The notes beneath the pieces are model-generated. The model saw nothing but the letters and a program-made list of their open reading frames with translations, made no database searches and was not told the DNA's origin. A DNA stretch of 64,000 bases from Mycobacterium sp. UM_WGJ. GTDB taxonomy: Bacteria > Actinomycetota > Actinomycetes > Mycobacteriales > Mycobacteriaceae. Where the stretch lies: assembly GCF_000455125.1 (NCBI RefSeq), contig NZ_AUWR01000030.1, forward strand, positions 18,217-82,216, given 5' to 3'. Shown here piece after piece: positions 1 through 14,000 of this stretch (position 1 is its first letter; every line of letters begins with the position of its first letter). A program made the position numbers and the translations under genes.

Positions 1-1
1 T

Positions 2-1003
2 GACACCTTCGTCATCGGCACCTCCAACCGGTTCGCCCACGCCGCCGCACTGGCCATCGCCGAAGCACCGGCTCGCGCTTACAACCCGCTCTTTATATGG
101 GGTGAGTCCGGTCTGGGTAAGACCCACCTGCTGCATGCGGCCGGCAACTACACCCAGCGGCTCTTCCCCGGGATGCGCGTCAAGTACGTCTCCACTGAAG
201 AGTTCACCAACGACTTCATCAACTCTCTTCGCGACGACCGCAAGGTGGCGTTCAAGCGGAGCTATCGCGACATCGATGTGCTACTGGTCGATGACATCCA
301 GTTCATCGAGGGTAAGGAAGGTATCCAGGAAGAGTTCTTCCATACCTTCAACACGCTGCACAACGCCAACAAGCAGATCGTGATCACTTCCGATCGGTCG
401 CCGAAACAGCTTGCCACCCTTGAGGATCGGCTTCGAACTCGTTTCGAGTGGGGCTTGATCACCGATGTTCAGCCGCCGGATCTAGAGACCAGGATCGCCA
501 TTCTGCGCAAGAAGGCGCAGATGGAACGCCTCGATGTGCCGGCCGATGTGCTGGAGCTCATCGCCACCAGCATCGAACGCAACATCCGCGAACTCGAGGG
601 CGCGCTCATCCGCGTAACCGCATTCGCCTCACTCAACAAGACCCCGATCGACCGGGCGTTGGCCGAGATCGTGCTGCGTGACCTGATCGCCGACGCCAGC
701 ACTATGCAGATCAGCGCCGCGATCATCATGGCGGTCATCGCCGAATACTTCGACACCTCCGTCGAGGAACTACGCGGGCCCGGCAAGACACGGCCGCTGG
801 CGCAGTCCCGCCAGATCGCCATGTATCTGTGCCGGGAGCTGACCGACCTGTCGCTGCCCAAGATCGGCCAGGCATTCGGTCGCGACCACACCACGGTGAT
901 GTATGCCGAGCGCAAGATCCGCGGCGAGATGGCCGAACGTCGCGAGGTCTTCGATCAAGTCAAAGAGCTCACCACCCGGATCCGGCAGCGCGCCAAGCGC
1001 TGA
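2..1003 (+). CDS. dnaA: Chromosomal replication initiator DnaA (3' part)
   Basis: DnaA binds DnaA boxes at oriC, melts the origin in its ATP form and helps load the replicative helicase. The reading frame is open to the left window edge, so domains I and II and part of domain III lie outside; 333 codons plus the stop are present. Visible are the AAA+ Walker A (GESGLGKTH, bases 101-127), Walker B (LLVDDIQF, near base 285), and the domain IV DNA-binding signature ([10 protein letters not shown], near base 880). The gene is followed by the oriC gap and dnaN, the canonical mycobacterial order. An internal Met at 173 is not the start, because the frame upstream of it reads as conserved DnaA sequence. 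Confidence 0.98.
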   Translation, partial: DTFVIGTSNRFAHAAALAIAEAPARAYNPLFIWGESGLGKTHLLHAAGNYTQRLFPGMRVKYVSTEEFTNDFINSLRDDRKVAFKRSYRDIDVLLVDDIQFIEGKEGIQEEFFHTFNTLHNANKQIVITSDRSPKQLATLEDRLRTRFEWGLITDVQPPDLETRIAILRKKAQMERLDVPADVLELIATSIERNIRELEGALIRVTAFASLNKTPIDRALAEIVLRDLIADASTMQISAAIIMAVIAEYFDTSVEELRGPGKTRPLAQSRQIAMYLCRELTDLSLPKIGQAFGRDHTTVMYAERKIRGEMAERREVFDQVKELTTRIRQRAKR

Positions 1004-1537
1004 TTCCCGGCTCGGAAGTCCGTCCTTCTTGCAAAAAACTTTGGACCCACTCGTACCACCCGTCACGGCTGGACCCTGTGGATACCGCTGCGGACAACCT
1101 GTCCACGATCCGGTGGCGAATCGTCAGTCGATCCACACCACCTGCTTCATACACAGCCGCGCCGGCCGGTCCGGGCGTGTCATGCACTGTTCTTCCCCAG
1201 CCCCGTGCCCCCGCTCAGCAGCGACGATGCCACGTTGTGCCCAGCATCCACAGGACTTACTACTAATACTGGGAGTTATCCCTCGATTCTTTTTAAAAGC
1301 AGGTCGTTGGGGATTCGGGTCAACCGAGCCTGTTCACAACCCGCCTGCCTGGTCCCCGTCCAAGGCCATGTGGGGCCGCTCGGTGTTGAGGTTTAACTTT
1401 CAAGAAGGCCGTCCAGGCTCTACGGTTGGTGACCGACCGCTCCTACACTTCGGCGTGGGGCGTTACACGGCCGCGGGTGGGGAGGTTCACCAGTCGCCGC
1501 AGGGTAGAGCTCGATATCGGGGTGACGAGAGGACGTT
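1004..1537. other. oriC: Origin of replication (oriC), dnaA-dnaN intergenic region
   Basis: This is the only stretch over 300 bases without a credible gene. It contains several sites one or more mismatches from the mycobacterial DnaA box (TTGTCCACA / TTATCCACA): TGTGGATAC 1077-1085 (reverse), CTGTCCACG 1099-1107, CGATCCACA 1129-1137, GCATCCACA 1244-1252, TTATCCCTC 1276-1284 and CTGTTCACA 1330-1338. A locally AT-rich run at about 1255-1300, with TTTTTAAAA near 1290, is a plausible unwinding element. Degenerate boxes and the position between dnaA and dnaN match known mycobacterial origins. Short frames crossing it have no coding character. The dnaN promoter should also lie here. Confidence 0.9.
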
Positions 1538-2734
1538 ATGGACGCGGCGACCACGAACGCGGGTCTGACCGACTTGAAGTTCCGCCTGGACCGGGACGAC
1601 TTCGCTGACGCGGTGGCGTGGGTGGCCAAGTCGCTGCCGGCCCGGCCCACGGTGCCCCTGTTGGCCGGAGTGCTGCTGACGGGTTCCGACAACGGTCTGA
1701 CCGTGTCCGGATTCGATTACGAAGTCTCCGCCGAGGTTCAGCTTGCTGCTGAGATCGCTTCTCCGGGAAGCGTTTTGGTATCCGGTCGACTGCTCTCGGA
1801 TATTACCCGGGCATTGCCGGCCAAGCCGGTCGAAGTCCAGGTCGAATCCACTCGGGTCTCGTTGACCTGTGGGAATTCACGATTCTCGCTGCCGACCATG
1901 ACGGTCGAGGATTACCCCACTCTGCCGACTCTGCCCGACGAAACTGGCGTGCTGTCCTCGGATGTGTTCGCCGAGGCCATCAGCCAGGTGGCGGTGGCCG
2001 CCGGCCGTGACGACACGCTGCCCATGTTGACCGGCATACGTGTCGAAATCTCGGGTAACACAGTGGTTTTGGCTGCCACAGATCGTTTCCGCCTGGCTGT
2101 CCGAGAGCTGAGTTGGTCTGCCGCACCAGGTACCGAAGCTGCGGTATTGGTCCCGGCGAAGACCCTCGCTGAAGCGGCCAAGGCCAGCAGCGACGGCAAC
2201 GAGGTGCATCTGGCTCTGGGCGCTGGGGCTTCAGTCGGCAATGAGGGCCTGCTGGGCATCACCAGCGCTGGAAAGCGCAGCACCACTCGACTGTTGGATG
2301 CCGAATTCCCGAAATTCCGGCAACTGCTGCCCAGCGAGCATCTTGCCGTCGCCACGATCGGTGTCGCTGAGCTCACCGAGGCGATCAAACGTGTGGCATT
2401 GGTGGCCGACCGGGGCGCCCAGGTGCGCATGGAGTTGTCCGAGGGCACTCTGCGACTGTCGGCCGGTGCCGAAGACGTCGGTCGTGCCGAGGAGGATCTG
2501 CCGATCGACTTCGTCGGGGAGCCGTTGACCATCGCGTTCAACCCGACCTACCTCACGGATGGGTTGGGATCGCTGCACAGCGAGAAGGTGTCGATGGGTT
2601 TCACCGATCCGAAGAAGCCGGCGGTGCTGCGCCCCGCCAGCGCAGAAGACCCGGCGCTGATCGGTGATGGTCCGTTCCCGGCGGTGCCGTCGGATTACGT
2701 CTACCTGTTGATGCCGGTTCGCCTGCCCGGCTAA
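1538..2734 (+). CDS. dnaN: DNA polymerase III beta subunit (sliding clamp)
   Basis: The beta clamp is a ring-shaped dimer that tethers the replicative polymerase to DNA and is the docking platform for other polymerases, ligase and MutS-type factors. At 398 residues it has the usual length, close to the approximately 400-residue mycobacterial protein. The N-terminal segment [17 protein letters not shown] and the C-terminal YLLMPVRL end are typical of actinobacterial clamps. The ATG start follows a GAGAGGA ribosome-binding sequence. It lies between oriC and recF in the standard order. Confidence 0.98.
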   Translation: MDAATTNAGLTDLKFRLDRDDFADAVAWVAKSLPARPTVPLLAGVLLTGSDNGLTVSGFDYEVSAEVQLAAEIASPGSVLVSGRLLSDITRALPAKPVEVQVESTRVSLTCGNSRFSLPTMTVEDYPTLPTLPDETGVLSSDVFAEAISQVAVAAGRDDTLPMLTGIRVEISGNTVVLAATDRFRLAVRELSWSAAPGTEAAVLVPAKTLAEAAKASSDGNEVHLALGAGASVGNEGLLGITSAGKRSTTRLLDAEFPKFRQLLPSEHLAVATIGVAELTEAIKRVALVADRGAQVRMELSEGTLRLSAGAEDVGRAEEDLPIDFVGEPLTIAFNPTYLTDGLGSLHSEKVSMGFTDPKKPAVLRPASAEDPALIGDGPFPAVPSDYVYLLMPVRLPG

Positions 2735-2773
2735 ATCGGCGCAGCAGCGACGACGGGAGGGGTTGGTTTCTCG

Positions 2774-3934
2774 GTGTATGTCCGCCACGTGGGCCTGCGG
2801 GATTTCCGGTCCTGGGCGCACGTCGATCTGGAACTGGAGCCCGGCGCGACGGTGCTGGTCGGACCGAACGGCTTCGGTAAAACCAATCTTGTTGAGGCAC
2901 TGTGGTATTCGTCCACTTTGGGATCACACCGGGTGGCCACGGACGCGCCACTTATTCGCTCGGGTGCCACCCGCGCCGTGGTTTCGACAATCGTGGTCAA
3001 TGAGGGCCGCGAACTCGCCGTCGATCTGGAGATCGCCGCAGGCCGGGCCAACAAGGTGCGCCTGAACCGCGCACCGGTGCGGCACGCCCGCGAAGTCGTA
3101 GGGGTACTGCGTGCGGTGTTGTTCGCCCCCGAAGACCTGGCGCTGGTGCGCGGTGATCCCGGCGAGCGCCGCCGTTACCTCGACGAATTGGCCAGTGTGC
3201 GCCGTCCGCGGATCGCGGGCGTGCGCGCCGACTACGCTCACGTGCTGCGACAGCGCACAGCGCTGCTCAAAAGTGCCCCGGGCGCACTGCACCGCGGTGA
3301 CCGTTCGGTGCTCGACACCCTCGATGTGTGGGATTCCCAATTGGCGTTGCACGGCGCCGAGCTGATGGCCGCCCGTATCGACCTGGTCAATCAGTTGGCG
3401 CCGGAAGTCGAGAAGGCTTATCAACTGCTGGCGCCGGGCACCAGAACCGCCGCCGTGGCCTATCGACCGAAACTCGAGATCCCCGCCGGTATCGAGAACC
3501 AGGGCGCGGCCGAACTTCAAGAAGCCCTGATTGCGGAGTTGACCCGCCGCCGCGGTGCGGAATTGGACCGCGGGATATGCCTGGTCGGCCCGCACCGCGA
3601 CGAGTTGGAGTTGCAGCTCGGCGACCGGCCGGTGAAAGGGTTTGCCAGCCACGGCGAGTCATGGTCGATGGCGCTGGCGCTGCGACTGGCTTCCTATGAA
3701 CTGCTCCGCAGCGAAGGCGCCGAGCCTGTGCTGTTGCTCGACGACGTCTTCGCTGAACTGGACGCCGCCCGGCGCCGGGCGCTGGCCGGCGTCGCGGCGT
3801 CCGCCGAGCAGGTCTTGATCACCGCCGCCGTGCCCGACGACATCCCCGCCGACTGGCAGGCCCGCCACATTCGTATCGCGGTCACCGAAGGTGACGAGGG
3901 CAGGGTGTCGGAATTGATGGACGATGCCTCGTGA
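2774..3934 (+). CDS. recF: DNA replication/repair protein RecF
   Basis: RecF is an SMC/ABC-type ATPase that recognises gapped DNA and, with RecO and RecR, helps load RecA at stalled forks. The 386-residue product has the Walker [10 protein letters not shown] at about residues 30-38, an ABC-like signature near the C-terminus ([15 protein letters not shown]) and Walker [12 protein letters not shown]. The start is the GTG at 2774, giving [14 protein letters not shown], which matches the mycobacterial RecF N-terminus. It sits 39 bp after dnaN and overlaps the next gene by 4 bp (GTGA), so translational coupling is likely. Confidence 0.97.
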   Translation: MYVRHVGLRDFRSWAHVDLELEPGATVLVGPNGFGKTNLVEALWYSSTLGSHRVATDAPLIRSGATRAVVSTIVVNEGRELAVDLEIAAGRANKVRLNRAPVRHAREVVGVLRAVLFAPEDLALVRGDPGERRRYLDELASVRRPRIAGVRADYAHVLRQRTALLKSAPGALHRGDRSVLDTLDVWDSQLALHGAELMAARIDLVNQLAPEVEKAYQLLAPGTRTAAVAYRPKLEIPAGIENQGAAELQEALIAELTRRRGAELDRGICLVGPHRDELELQLGDRPVKGFASHGESWSMALALRLASYELLRSEGAEPVLLLDDVFAELDAARRRALAGVAASAEQVLITAAVPDDIPADWQARHIRIAVTEGDEGRVSELMDDAS

Positions 3935-4509
3935 CCGACTTCGAGGACTCGCACGACGAACCGGTGCTGCAGCCACCGGCGCACCTGGCCGGCCTGGCCG
4001 GCATGGACCTCGTCCGCCGCACCCTGGCCGAAGCGCGCGAAGCCGCTCGCAGCCAGGGCAAGGACGTCGGGCAAGGCCGCCGGGCGCCGTTGCGCCGCCG
4101 TACCCCGGGCACCGGCGGCGGTCGCCGCAGCTGGTCGGGGCCGGGACCGGATCGTCGCGATCCCCAGAGCCTGGGCGCGGCAACCCGCGACCTGGCGCAG
4201 TCTCGGGGCTGGTCTGCCCAGGTGGCCGAGGGCACGGTGCTGGGTCAATGGCGCTCGGTGGTCGGTGACGACATCGCCTCGCACGCAACACCGACCCGGC
4301 TCTCCGACGGGGTGCTCAGCGTGGCGGCTGAATCGACCGCCTGGGCCACCCAGTTACGCCTGGTCCAAGCCCAATTGCTGGCCAAGATCGCCGCCGCCGT
4401 CGGTGACGGCGTGGTCAAGACGCTGAAGATCACCGGCCCGACGGCCCCGTCCTGGCGCAAAGGGCCGTTACACGTCTCCGGTCGGGGCCCGCGCGATACC
4501 TACGGTTGA
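3931..4509 (+). CDS. dciA: DUF721 protein, DciA-type helicase operator (Rv0004-like)
   Basis: DciA (DUF721) proteins interact with the replicative helicase DnaB and are thought to replace DnaC/DnaI-type loaders in many bacteria. The 192-residue product has a basic, low-complexity N-terminal half ([17 protein letters not shown]) and a folded DUF721 domain from about residue 85 ([20 protein letters not shown] onward), close to the 187 residues of M. tuberculosis Rv0004. The GTG start overlaps the recF stop. Family assignment rests on position and the DUF721 pattern; the helicase role is known for the family and inferred here. Confidence 0.9.
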   Translation: MTDFEDSHDEPVLQPPAHLAGLAGMDLVRRTLAEAREAARSQGKDVGQGRRAPLRRRTPGTGGGRRSWSGPGPDRRDPQSLGAATRDLAQSRGWSAQVAEGTVLGQWRSVVGDDIASHATPTRLSDGVLSVAAESTAWATQLRLVQAQLLAKIAAAVGDGVVKTLKITGPTAPSWRKGPLHVSGRGPRDTYG

Positions 4510-4640
4510 GTCGCCGCCGGAATCCGGCGCCTGTGTGGCGCTACGAGCAGGAAAATCGTTCCGGCCAGCGGCCGGACACGAGGCAAACCGCGATATCGAC
4601 GCCACGGCGCAATCAGGTAGGCAGAAACACCACAAGAAAA

Positions 4641-6760
<2,120 letters not shown>

Positions 6761-6842
6761 AGATGTATTGCGACGTCGAACCGACCTTGACGTGACATCG
6801 CGACATCTGACCGGACGGACTTCTTCACAGAACGAGGAATAG

Positions 6843-9338
<2,496 letters not shown>

Positions 9339-9394
9339 ACCCGACGCCAGACCCGGCCGCGGCGCGGTGGGGACACGCAGGTAAGGAGTCGTGG

Positions 9395-10243
9395 GTGAGC
9401 GCACCGAACGAGCCGGGGCACCCGGGCAACGGGGGCAAGGCGGACTCGGCCGGCAACGGTCCGGGCGAGCCGGGTCAGCGGCCCGCGGGCCGTCCCGGCC
9501 GGATCACCGAGACCGGGGAAGCCCCGCCGTGGCAGCGCGGCGGTCAGGCCCGCCCGGCCGCACCGGCCCGGCCCGCAGACGGCGGGGCGCACTCCCCCGG
9601 CGTTGACGAGCGGATACGCCGTTTCGTGTCCGGGACGGCTGCCCCGACAGCGCCTCCCGCGCCCGGCGCGCCGCAGCAGGCCCCGGCCAAGCCCCCGGCG
9701 GCGACCAAGCCGCCCGCTCAGCCTGCCAAGCCGCCGGGTCAACCGGCCAAGCCGGCCGCCAAGCCCGCGCCGCCGGTGAAGCCCGCCCAACCCGACGACG
9801 CCTACGTCAGCGAGTTGCCGGATCTGTCCGAACCGGCGCAGCGGCGGTCTCCGGCCCGCCGCCCGCAGGTGTCGGCGGGCCCGCGCGGGCCGCTGCGGGC
9901 AAGCATGCAGATTCGCCGGATCGACCCCTGGAGCGCGCTCAAGGTGTCCTTGCTGCTGTCGACGGCGCTGTTCTTCGTCTGGATGATCGCGGTGGCAGTG
10001 CTGTACGTCGCTTTGGGCGCAATGGGCGTCTGGAACAAGCTGAACAGCAACGTGGGCGACCTGTTGACCAACAACAGTGCCGCCGAACTGGTTTCCGCCG
10101 GTTCGATTTTCGGCGGCGCTGCGCTGATCGGGCTGGTGAATATCGTGGTGCTGACCGCGATGGCCACCCTTGGCGTGGTGATCTACAACCTCAGCACCGA
10201 CGTCGTCGGCGGCGTAGAGGTAACCCTGGCTGACCGGGACTGA
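9395..10243 (+). CDS. DUF3566-type transmembrane protein (Rv0007-like)
   Basis: This 282-residue membrane protein has a long Pro/Ala/Gly/Lys-rich N-terminal half (about residues 1-170, with repeats such as [15 protein letters not shown]). Two hydrophobic helices follow, around residues 185-210 ([20 protein letters not shown]) and 235-265 ([20 protein letters not shown]). The helical part fits DUF3566, conserved next to gyrA in actinobacteria. M. tuberculosis Rv0007 occupies the same place. The GTG start at 9395 follows AAGGAG. A link to the cell-division machinery is likely from conservation, but no biochemical function can be read from the sequence. Confidence 0.9.
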   Translation: MSAPNEPGHPGNGGKADSAGNGPGEPGQRPAGRPGRITETGEAPPWQRGGQARPAAPARPADGGAHSPGVDERIRRFVSGTAAPTAPPAPGAPQQAPAKPPAATKPPAQPAKPPGQPAKPAAKPAPPVKPAQPDDAYVSELPDLSEPAQRRSPARRPQVSAGPRGPLRASMQIRRIDPWSALKVSLLLSTALFFVWMIAVAVLYVALGAMGVWNKLNSNVGDLLTNNSAAELVSAGSIFGGAALIGLVNIVVLTAMATLGVVIYNLSTDVVGGVEVTLADRD

Positions 10244-10265
10244 CGGGCCGGGCGCTCACGGCATT

Positions 10266-10295
10266 TTGGTGAGCGGGCACCCAGTGCGGTAATCT
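10266..10295 (+). promoter_or_regulatory. Candidate promoter of the tRNA-Ile/tRNA-Ala pair
   Basis: A TTGGTG -35 element (10266-10271) and a TAATCT -10 element (10290-10295) are separated by 18 bp. They lie about 20 bp before the first tRNA, a good fit for a housekeeping-sigma stable-RNA promoter. Confidence 0.5.
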
Positions 10296-10316
10296 CGCTC
10301 GGTCGCAGACGACTAC

Positions 10317-10390
10317 GGGCCTATAGCTCAGGCGGTTAGAGCGCTTCGCTGATAACGAAGAGGTCGGAGGTTCGAGTCCTCCTAGGCCCA
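10317..10390 (+). tRNA. ileT: tRNA-Ile (GAT anticodon)
   Basis: A 74-nt cloverleaf: the 7-bp acceptor stem GGGCCTA/TAGGCCC, D-arm AGCTCAGGCGGTTAGAGC, anticodon loop CTGATAA with GAT, and T-arm GGAGGTTCGAGTCCTCC are all visible. The discriminator base is A and CCA is not encoded. The location after the Rv0007-like gene matches M. tuberculosis ileT. Confidence 0.97.
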
Positions 10391-10402
10391 CGAGTCCCAC
10401 CA

Positions 10403-10475
10403 GGGGCCTTAGCTCAGTTGGTAGAGCGCTGCCTTTGCAAGGCAGATGTCAGGAGTTCGAATCTCCTAGGCTCCA
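10403..10475 (+). tRNA. alaT: tRNA-Ala (TGC anticodon)
   Basis: A 73-nt cloverleaf with anticodon TGC in the loop TTTGCAA and the G3:U70 acceptor-stem pair that specifies alanine (GGGGCCT/AGGCTCC). It begins 13 nt after tRNA-Ile and is probably transcribed with it. CCA is not encoded. Confidence 0.97.
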
Positions 10476-10507
10476 CAATGCGAACGCGCAGGCGTCGCCC
10501 CGGTGCG

Positions 10508-10933
10508 CTAAATCTTGTGCTGTGCGTCCACGCTCGGTGGGCGCGGCGACGACTCCTGCGGCCGGTTCGAGCGGCGGATCAACACCGCCACCACCCCGCC
10601 CGCCAGCAGTGCCGCACCGGCGGCCGCCGCGAGCACCCAGGACCGGCGAACATGACGGCGAGGGGCACGACCTTCCAACAGCTCCGGGAAGCCGGCGACG
10701 GCCTCTTGGGCGGCGGCCAGTTCCCGGGCCGCGGCTTCGGCGGCCTCGGAGACGCGGTCGGACAGTTGGCTGTCCCGATAGCGCCGGCGTAATTCGACCG
10801 CCCCGCGGCGCACAGCGGCGCCGCTGAGACCCGCGGCGCCAAGCGCCACGTCCACCGGCCCGGCAGCGGTGTGGGCGAGACCGCGAGTCAGGCGCTCTCG
10901 GTGGGTCAGCGGGGTCTCGGTCGCCAGGCGCAT
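10508..10933 (-). CDS. cwsA: Cell wall synthesis protein CwsA (Rv0008c-like)
   Basis: CwsA is a small membrane protein reported to interact with CrgA and Wag31 in mycobacterial division and polar growth. The 141-residue product (M. tuberculosis about 145) has an alpha-helical, charged N-terminal region (about 1-95). One transmembrane segment lies near residues 103-125 ([20 protein letters not shown]), followed by a short polar tail. The start is Met 10933; the longer frame to 11140 overlaps ppiA and lacks family resemblance. It is convergent with the tRNA pair and divergent from ppiA. The name rests on position and topology. Confidence 0.82.
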   Translation of the reverse strand: MRLATETPLTHRERLTRGLAHTAAGPVDVALGAAGLSGAAVRRGAVELRRRYRDSQLSDRVSEAAEAAARELAAAQEAVAGFPELLEGRAPRRHVRRSWVLAAAAGAALLAGGVVAVLIRRSNRPQESSPRPPSVDAQHKI

Positions 10934-10991
10934 GGGCACAACGCTACCCGTGACGCAGCCCACCACGGCGCGAATGGCAGACTGTGATCCC

Positions 10992-11522
10992 ATGACCTCC
11001 AGCTCCATTGCCACCGCAACTGCCACGCTGCACACCAACCGCGGCGACATCAAGATCGCGCTGTTCGGCAACCACGCTCCTAAGACCGTGGCCAACTTCG
11101 TCGGCCTGGCCCAGGGCACCAAGGAGTACTCGACCACCAACGCCTCCGGCGGCTCCTCGGGGCCGTTCTACGACGGCGCGGTGTTCCACCGGGTGATCGG
11201 CGGATTCATGATCCAGGGCGGCGACCCGACCGGTACCGGTCGCGGCGGCCCCGGCTACAAGTTCGAGGACGAGTTCCACCCGGAGCTGGTGTTCGACAAG
11301 CCCTACCTGCTGGCGATGGCCAACGCCGGACCGGGCACCAACGGCTCGCAGTTCTTCATCACCGTGGGCCAGACCCCGCACCTGAACCGCAGGCACACCA
11401 TCTTCGGTGAGGTCGTGGACGCGGACTCGCAGGCGGTTGTGGACGCCATCGCCACCACCGCGACCGACCGTGCCGACCGGCCCACCGAGCCGGTCGTCAT
11501 CGAGTCCATCACGGTCGCCTAG
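10992..11522 (+). CDS. ppiA: Peptidyl-prolyl cis-trans isomerase (cyclophilin)
   Basis: A cyclophilin-type prolyl isomerase of 176 residues (M. tuberculosis PpiA 182). Catalytic-core motifs are visible: [14 protein letters not shown] with the active-site Arg, NGSQFFIT, and HTIFGEV. The start is ATG 10992 ([19 protein letters not shown]); the longer frame from 10869 overlaps the cwsA coding region on the other strand. No signal peptide is apparent, so it is expected to be cytoplasmic. Confidence 0.95.
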   Translation: MTSSSIATATATLHTNRGDIKIALFGNHAPKTVANFVGLAQGTKEYSTTNASGGSSGPFYDGAVFHRVIGGFMIQGGDPTGTGRGGPGYKFEDEFHPELVFDKPYLLAMANAGPGTNGSQFFITVGQTPHLNRRHTIFGEVVDADSQAVVDAIATTATDRADRPTEPVVIESITVA

Positions 11523-11541
11523 CGGCGACGCGTGGCCGTGG

Positions 11542-11985
11542 TCAGCGGCCGGTGTAGCCGGCCGTTGACAGTACTTCGAACACCTCGCGCGGGTCGGTTC
11601 CCAAATCCCACCGCGACAGGATCAGTAACTCGTCATCGACGGTTTCGATCTCCAGTAGCCGATGCTTGCGCCCGATGCGCTGGTACTCGGTGACACGAAG
11701 CCGGGTGAGGCTGTCCGGGGTGAGCACTTTGGTGCGCCACCAACCCCGCACCGCGAGGCCGTCGAATGTCAGCGCGAGCTTGGGCCGGGCCCGCCAGGAC
11801 AACCCGGAGAACACCAGCAATCCCACTCCGGCAATGCTGCCCAGCACCCGCCCGGGGGTATCGGTGGCGATCGTCGTAGCGCTGATGGCCAACGCGGCCC
11901 CGACGAGCGCGCACGCAACGATTCCGCCGGCCGGTGGCGACCACTCCGTCTGCGCATGCCCGGGCTGACTCACGTCGACCTGCAC
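11542..11985 (-). CDS. Membrane protein with bacterial PH-like domain (Rv0010c-like)
   Basis: The 147-residue product has two closely spaced hydrophobic helices at about residues 20-58 (GIVACALVGAALAISATTI; VLGSIAGVGLLVFSGL). A small soluble domain follows (about 66-140, LALTFDGLAVRGWW, LLEIETVDDELLILSRWDLG) of the PH-like type found in actinobacterial membrane proteins. Position matches M. tuberculosis Rv0010c. Its stop is 20 bp from the convergent ppiA stop. A GC-rich hairpin (CGGCCGG/CCGGCCG, 11546-11564) at its 3' end could limit convergent read-through but lacks a T-tract. The function is unknown. Confidence 0.8.
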   Translation of the reverse strand: MQVDVSQPGHAQTEWSPPAGGIVACALVGAALAISATTIATDTPGRVLGSIAGVGLLVFSGLSWRARPKLALTFDGLAVRGWWRTKVLTPDSLTRLRVTEYQRIGRKHRLLEIETVDDELLILSRWDLGTDPREVFEVLSTAGYTGR

Positions 11986-11994
11986 GTTTCGAGG

Positions 11995-12043
11995 TTATCT
12001 ACAGGAGTTGTCCACAGTGGGGATAAATCACATCGATGTGATT
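11995..12043. promoter_or_regulatory. DnaA-box cluster next to an 18-bp perfect palindrome
   Basis: In the 129-bp gap between crgA and the Rv0010c-like gene there is a TTATCTACA (11995-12003, one mismatch to the DnaA box). A perfect mycobacterial box TTGTCCACA follows at 12008-12016, and then a reverse box-like TGGGGATAA (12018-12026). The perfect palindrome AATCACATCGATGTGATT (12026-12043) is immediately adjacent. The cluster lies directly upstream of the Rv0010c-like start codon. Regulation by DnaA plus a second dimeric regulator is inferred only. Confidence 0.55.
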
Positions 12044-12114
12044 GACCCAGGACACGGTTGCTGAGCCGGCATCGGCGGCGGTCCGACATAACCGAAATAC
12101 CGCGTCCGTGCAGC

Positions 12115-12399
12115 TCAGTGCCAGCGCATGGTGAGTAATAGCCCGGTGATCATGAAGGCAAACGCGATGGCATAGTTCCACGGGCCCAGTTCGGCCATCC
12201 AGTTGAGCGCGGCGGGGGCATCCAGCCCGGTGGCCCCCAGCTGATACACCATCAGCCACACCAGTCCGAGGAGCATCAGCCCCAGGAACAGTGCGACGAA
12301 CCATGTGCTCGATGGGCCGCCTTTGACCTTGACCGGGGTACGGCTCACCGACGAAGGGGTGAAGCTGGTGGTCTTCTTGCGAACCTTGGACTTGGGCAT
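12115..12399 (-). CDS. crgA: Cell division protein CrgA
   Basis: CrgA is a small two-helix membrane protein that recruits division and peptidoglycan-synthesis proteins (FtsZ, FtsI, FtsQ, CwsA) to the septum. The 94-residue product starts MPKSKVRKK and has a basic N-terminus. Two transmembrane helices lie at about residues 32-52 ([20 protein letters not shown]) and 73-92 ([20 protein letters not shown]). Length and sequence match the 93-residue mycobacterial CrgA. Confidence 0.95.
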   Translation of the reverse strand: MPKSKVRKKTTSFTPSSVSRTPVKVKGGPSSTWFVALFLGLMLLGLVWLMVYQLGATGLDAPAALNWMAELGPWNYAIAFAFMITGLLLTMRWH

Positions 12400-12491
12400 C
12401 GGTACCTCGGGAAAGTGCGGCGTGAAGCTGCGAGTATGGGTCGGTACGAGATTAGCCCAGCAGGATAGTCCAGCCGAGAACGGGAGAGCCG

Positions 12492-13253
12492 ATGCCGCAG
12501 ATGGGACTGTCGTCCTCCGGCCGCCGTTCCCCGTGGCGGATCGGAGTTCCGCTGGTCTGCCTGCTGGCGGGCCTGCTGCTGGCGGCCACTCACGGGGTCT
12601 CCGGCGGTAAGGAGATCCGGCGTGGCGACGCCCCCCGACTGGTCGATCTGGTCCGCGCGACCCAGGCCACGGTGGAAGAACTCACCGCGCAGCGTGACAC
12701 GCTGGCAGCCGGGGTGGGTTCAGTACACGGCCGAAGCTCCGGCATCGCCCTGTCGGCGATGCGCAAACGCAGCGAGCAACTCGCATCGACCGGCGGGCTG
12801 GAGGCGATGTACGGGCCGGGCCTGGTCGTGACGCTCGCCGACGCCCAGCGTGATGCCAACGGCCGGTTCCCACGCGACGCCTCCCCCGACGACCTGGTGG
12901 TGCACCAACAGGACATCTCCGCCGTGCTCAACGCTTTGTGGAGCGCCGGCGCCGAAGCTGTGCAGATGCAGGACCAGCGGATCACCGCGGCGTCGGCGCC
13001 GCGGTGCGTGGGTAACACTCTGCTGCTGGACGGCCGGACCTACAGCCCGCCGTACGTGGTGACCGCGATCGGTGACCCGGCCGCGATGCAGGCCGCGCTG
13101 GCCGACGATCCCCTGATCACTCTCTACAAGCAGTACGTGATCCGGTTCGGCCTGGGTTACAGCGAGCAGGTCAGTGCGGACCTGGAGGTCGTCGAGACAC
13201 CGGCCGTCGCCCGGATGCGCTACGCCGTGCCGGTCGGCCCGGTCGACTACTGA
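12492..13253 (+). CDS. DUF881 membrane-anchored protein (Rv0012-like)
   Basis: A 253-residue DUF881-family protein. It has an N-terminal signal anchor at about residues 18-35 ([20 protein letters not shown]) and a short coiled-coil-like stretch ([19 protein letters not shown]). The extracytoplasmic DUF881 domain shows [13 protein letters not shown] and [22 protein letters not shown]881 proteins accompany division genes in Gram-positive bacteria and are probably envelope-located; their activity is not known. It lies next to crgA and is followed closely by trpG, as in M. tuberculosis. Confidence 0.9.
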   Translation: MPQMGLSSSGRRSPWRIGVPLVCLLAGLLLAATHGVSGGKEIRRGDAPRLVDLVRATQATVEELTAQRDTLAAGVGSVHGRSSGIALSAMRKRSEQLASTGGLEAMYGPGLVVTLADAQRDANGRFPRDASPDDLVVHQQDISAVLNALWSAGAEAVQMQDQRITAASAPRCVGNTLLLDGRTYSPPYVVTAIGDPAAMQAALADDPLITLYKQYVIRFGLGYSEQVSADLEVVETPAVARMRYAVPVGPVDY

Positions 13254-13301
13254 TTGGGCGCAGCGGGCCGTCGCCGTCAACGCGGCGGTAGCCTGTTGGT
13301 C

Positions 13302-13982
13302 GTGCGGATCCTCGTCGTCGACAATTACGACAGCTTTGTGTTCAACCTGGTCCAGTATCTGGGCCAGTTGGGTGTGCAGGCTGCCGTCTGGCGTAACGAC
13401 GACGCGCGCCTGAGCGACCCGGCCGCTGCGGTGGCCGACTTCGACGGGGTGTTGCTGAGCCCCGGACCGGGCACGCCCGAACGCGCCGGCGCCTCGATCG
13501 CCCTGGTCGGGGCGTGCGCGGCTGCCGGAATCCCGGTGCTGGGGGTCTGCCTGGGGCACCAGGCGATCGGCGTCGCCTTCGGCGGCACCGTGGGCCGGGC
13601 GCCGGAGTTGCTGCACGGCAAGACCAGCACGGTCTTTCACTCCGGTGCGGGGGTGCTCAAGGGTTTGCCGGATCCGTTCACGGCCACCCGCTACCACTCG
13701 TTGACGATCCTGCCCGAGACGCTGCCGCCCGTTCTGGAGGCGACGGCGCGCACCCGCGGCGGAGTGATCATGGCGGTGCGGCACACGGAGCTGCCCATCC
13801 ACGGGGTGCAGTTTCACCCGGAGTCCATCCTCACCGAGGGCGGTCACCGGATGCTGGCCAACTGGCTGGGCTATTGCGGCTACAGCTGCGACCCGGATGA
13901 CCTCGAAGCCTTGGTGCGCCGGCTGGAGGAGGAGATCGCCGCGACGGTCCAGACCGCCCGGCCGCCCGCCCCTGTTCCGTAG
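13302..13982 (+). CDS. trpG: Anthranilate/para-aminobenzoate synthase component II (glutamine amidotransferase)
   Basis: A class I glutamine amidotransferase that hydrolyses glutamine and passes ammonia to the chorismate-converting TrpE or PabB subunit, so it may serve tryptophan, folate or both. The 226-residue protein has the nucleophile motif GVCLGHQ (Cys about residue 83) and the catalytic His/Glu motif VQFHPESIL. The GTG start at 13302 gives MRILVVDNYDSFVFN, the family's conserved N-terminus; the longer frame from 13254 is unsupported. It ends 18 bp from the convergent pknB. No TrpE or PabB partner is in this window. Confidence 0.93.
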   Translation: MRILVVDNYDSFVFNLVQYLGQLGVQAAVWRNDDARLSDPAAAVADFDGVLLSPGPGTPERAGASIALVGACAAAGIPVLGVCLGHQAIGVAFGGTVGRAPELLHGKTSTVFHSGAGVLKGLPDPFTATRYHSLTILPETLPPVLEATARTRGGVIMAVRHTELPIHGVQFHPESILTEGGHRMLANWLGYCGYSCDPDDLEALVRRLEEEIAATVQTARPPAPVP

Positions 13983-14000
13983 CCGTTCGCCAGCGCCGCG

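Noticed and set aside
1004-1537. Short open frames within the oriC gap
   Set aside because: They have no ribosome-binding site or family resemblance and overlap the DnaA-box-rich origin.
11546-11564. GC-rich hairpin as an intrinsic terminator between ppiA and the Rv0010c-like gene
   Set aside because: The stem lies inside the 3' end of the reverse-strand gene and has no T-tract on either side.
12026-12043. CRP/Cmr-type binding site
   Set aside because: The palindrome has TCACA...TGTGA, the reverse arrangement of the CRP consensus TGTGA-N6-TCACA, so it is reported only as an unassigned palindrome.
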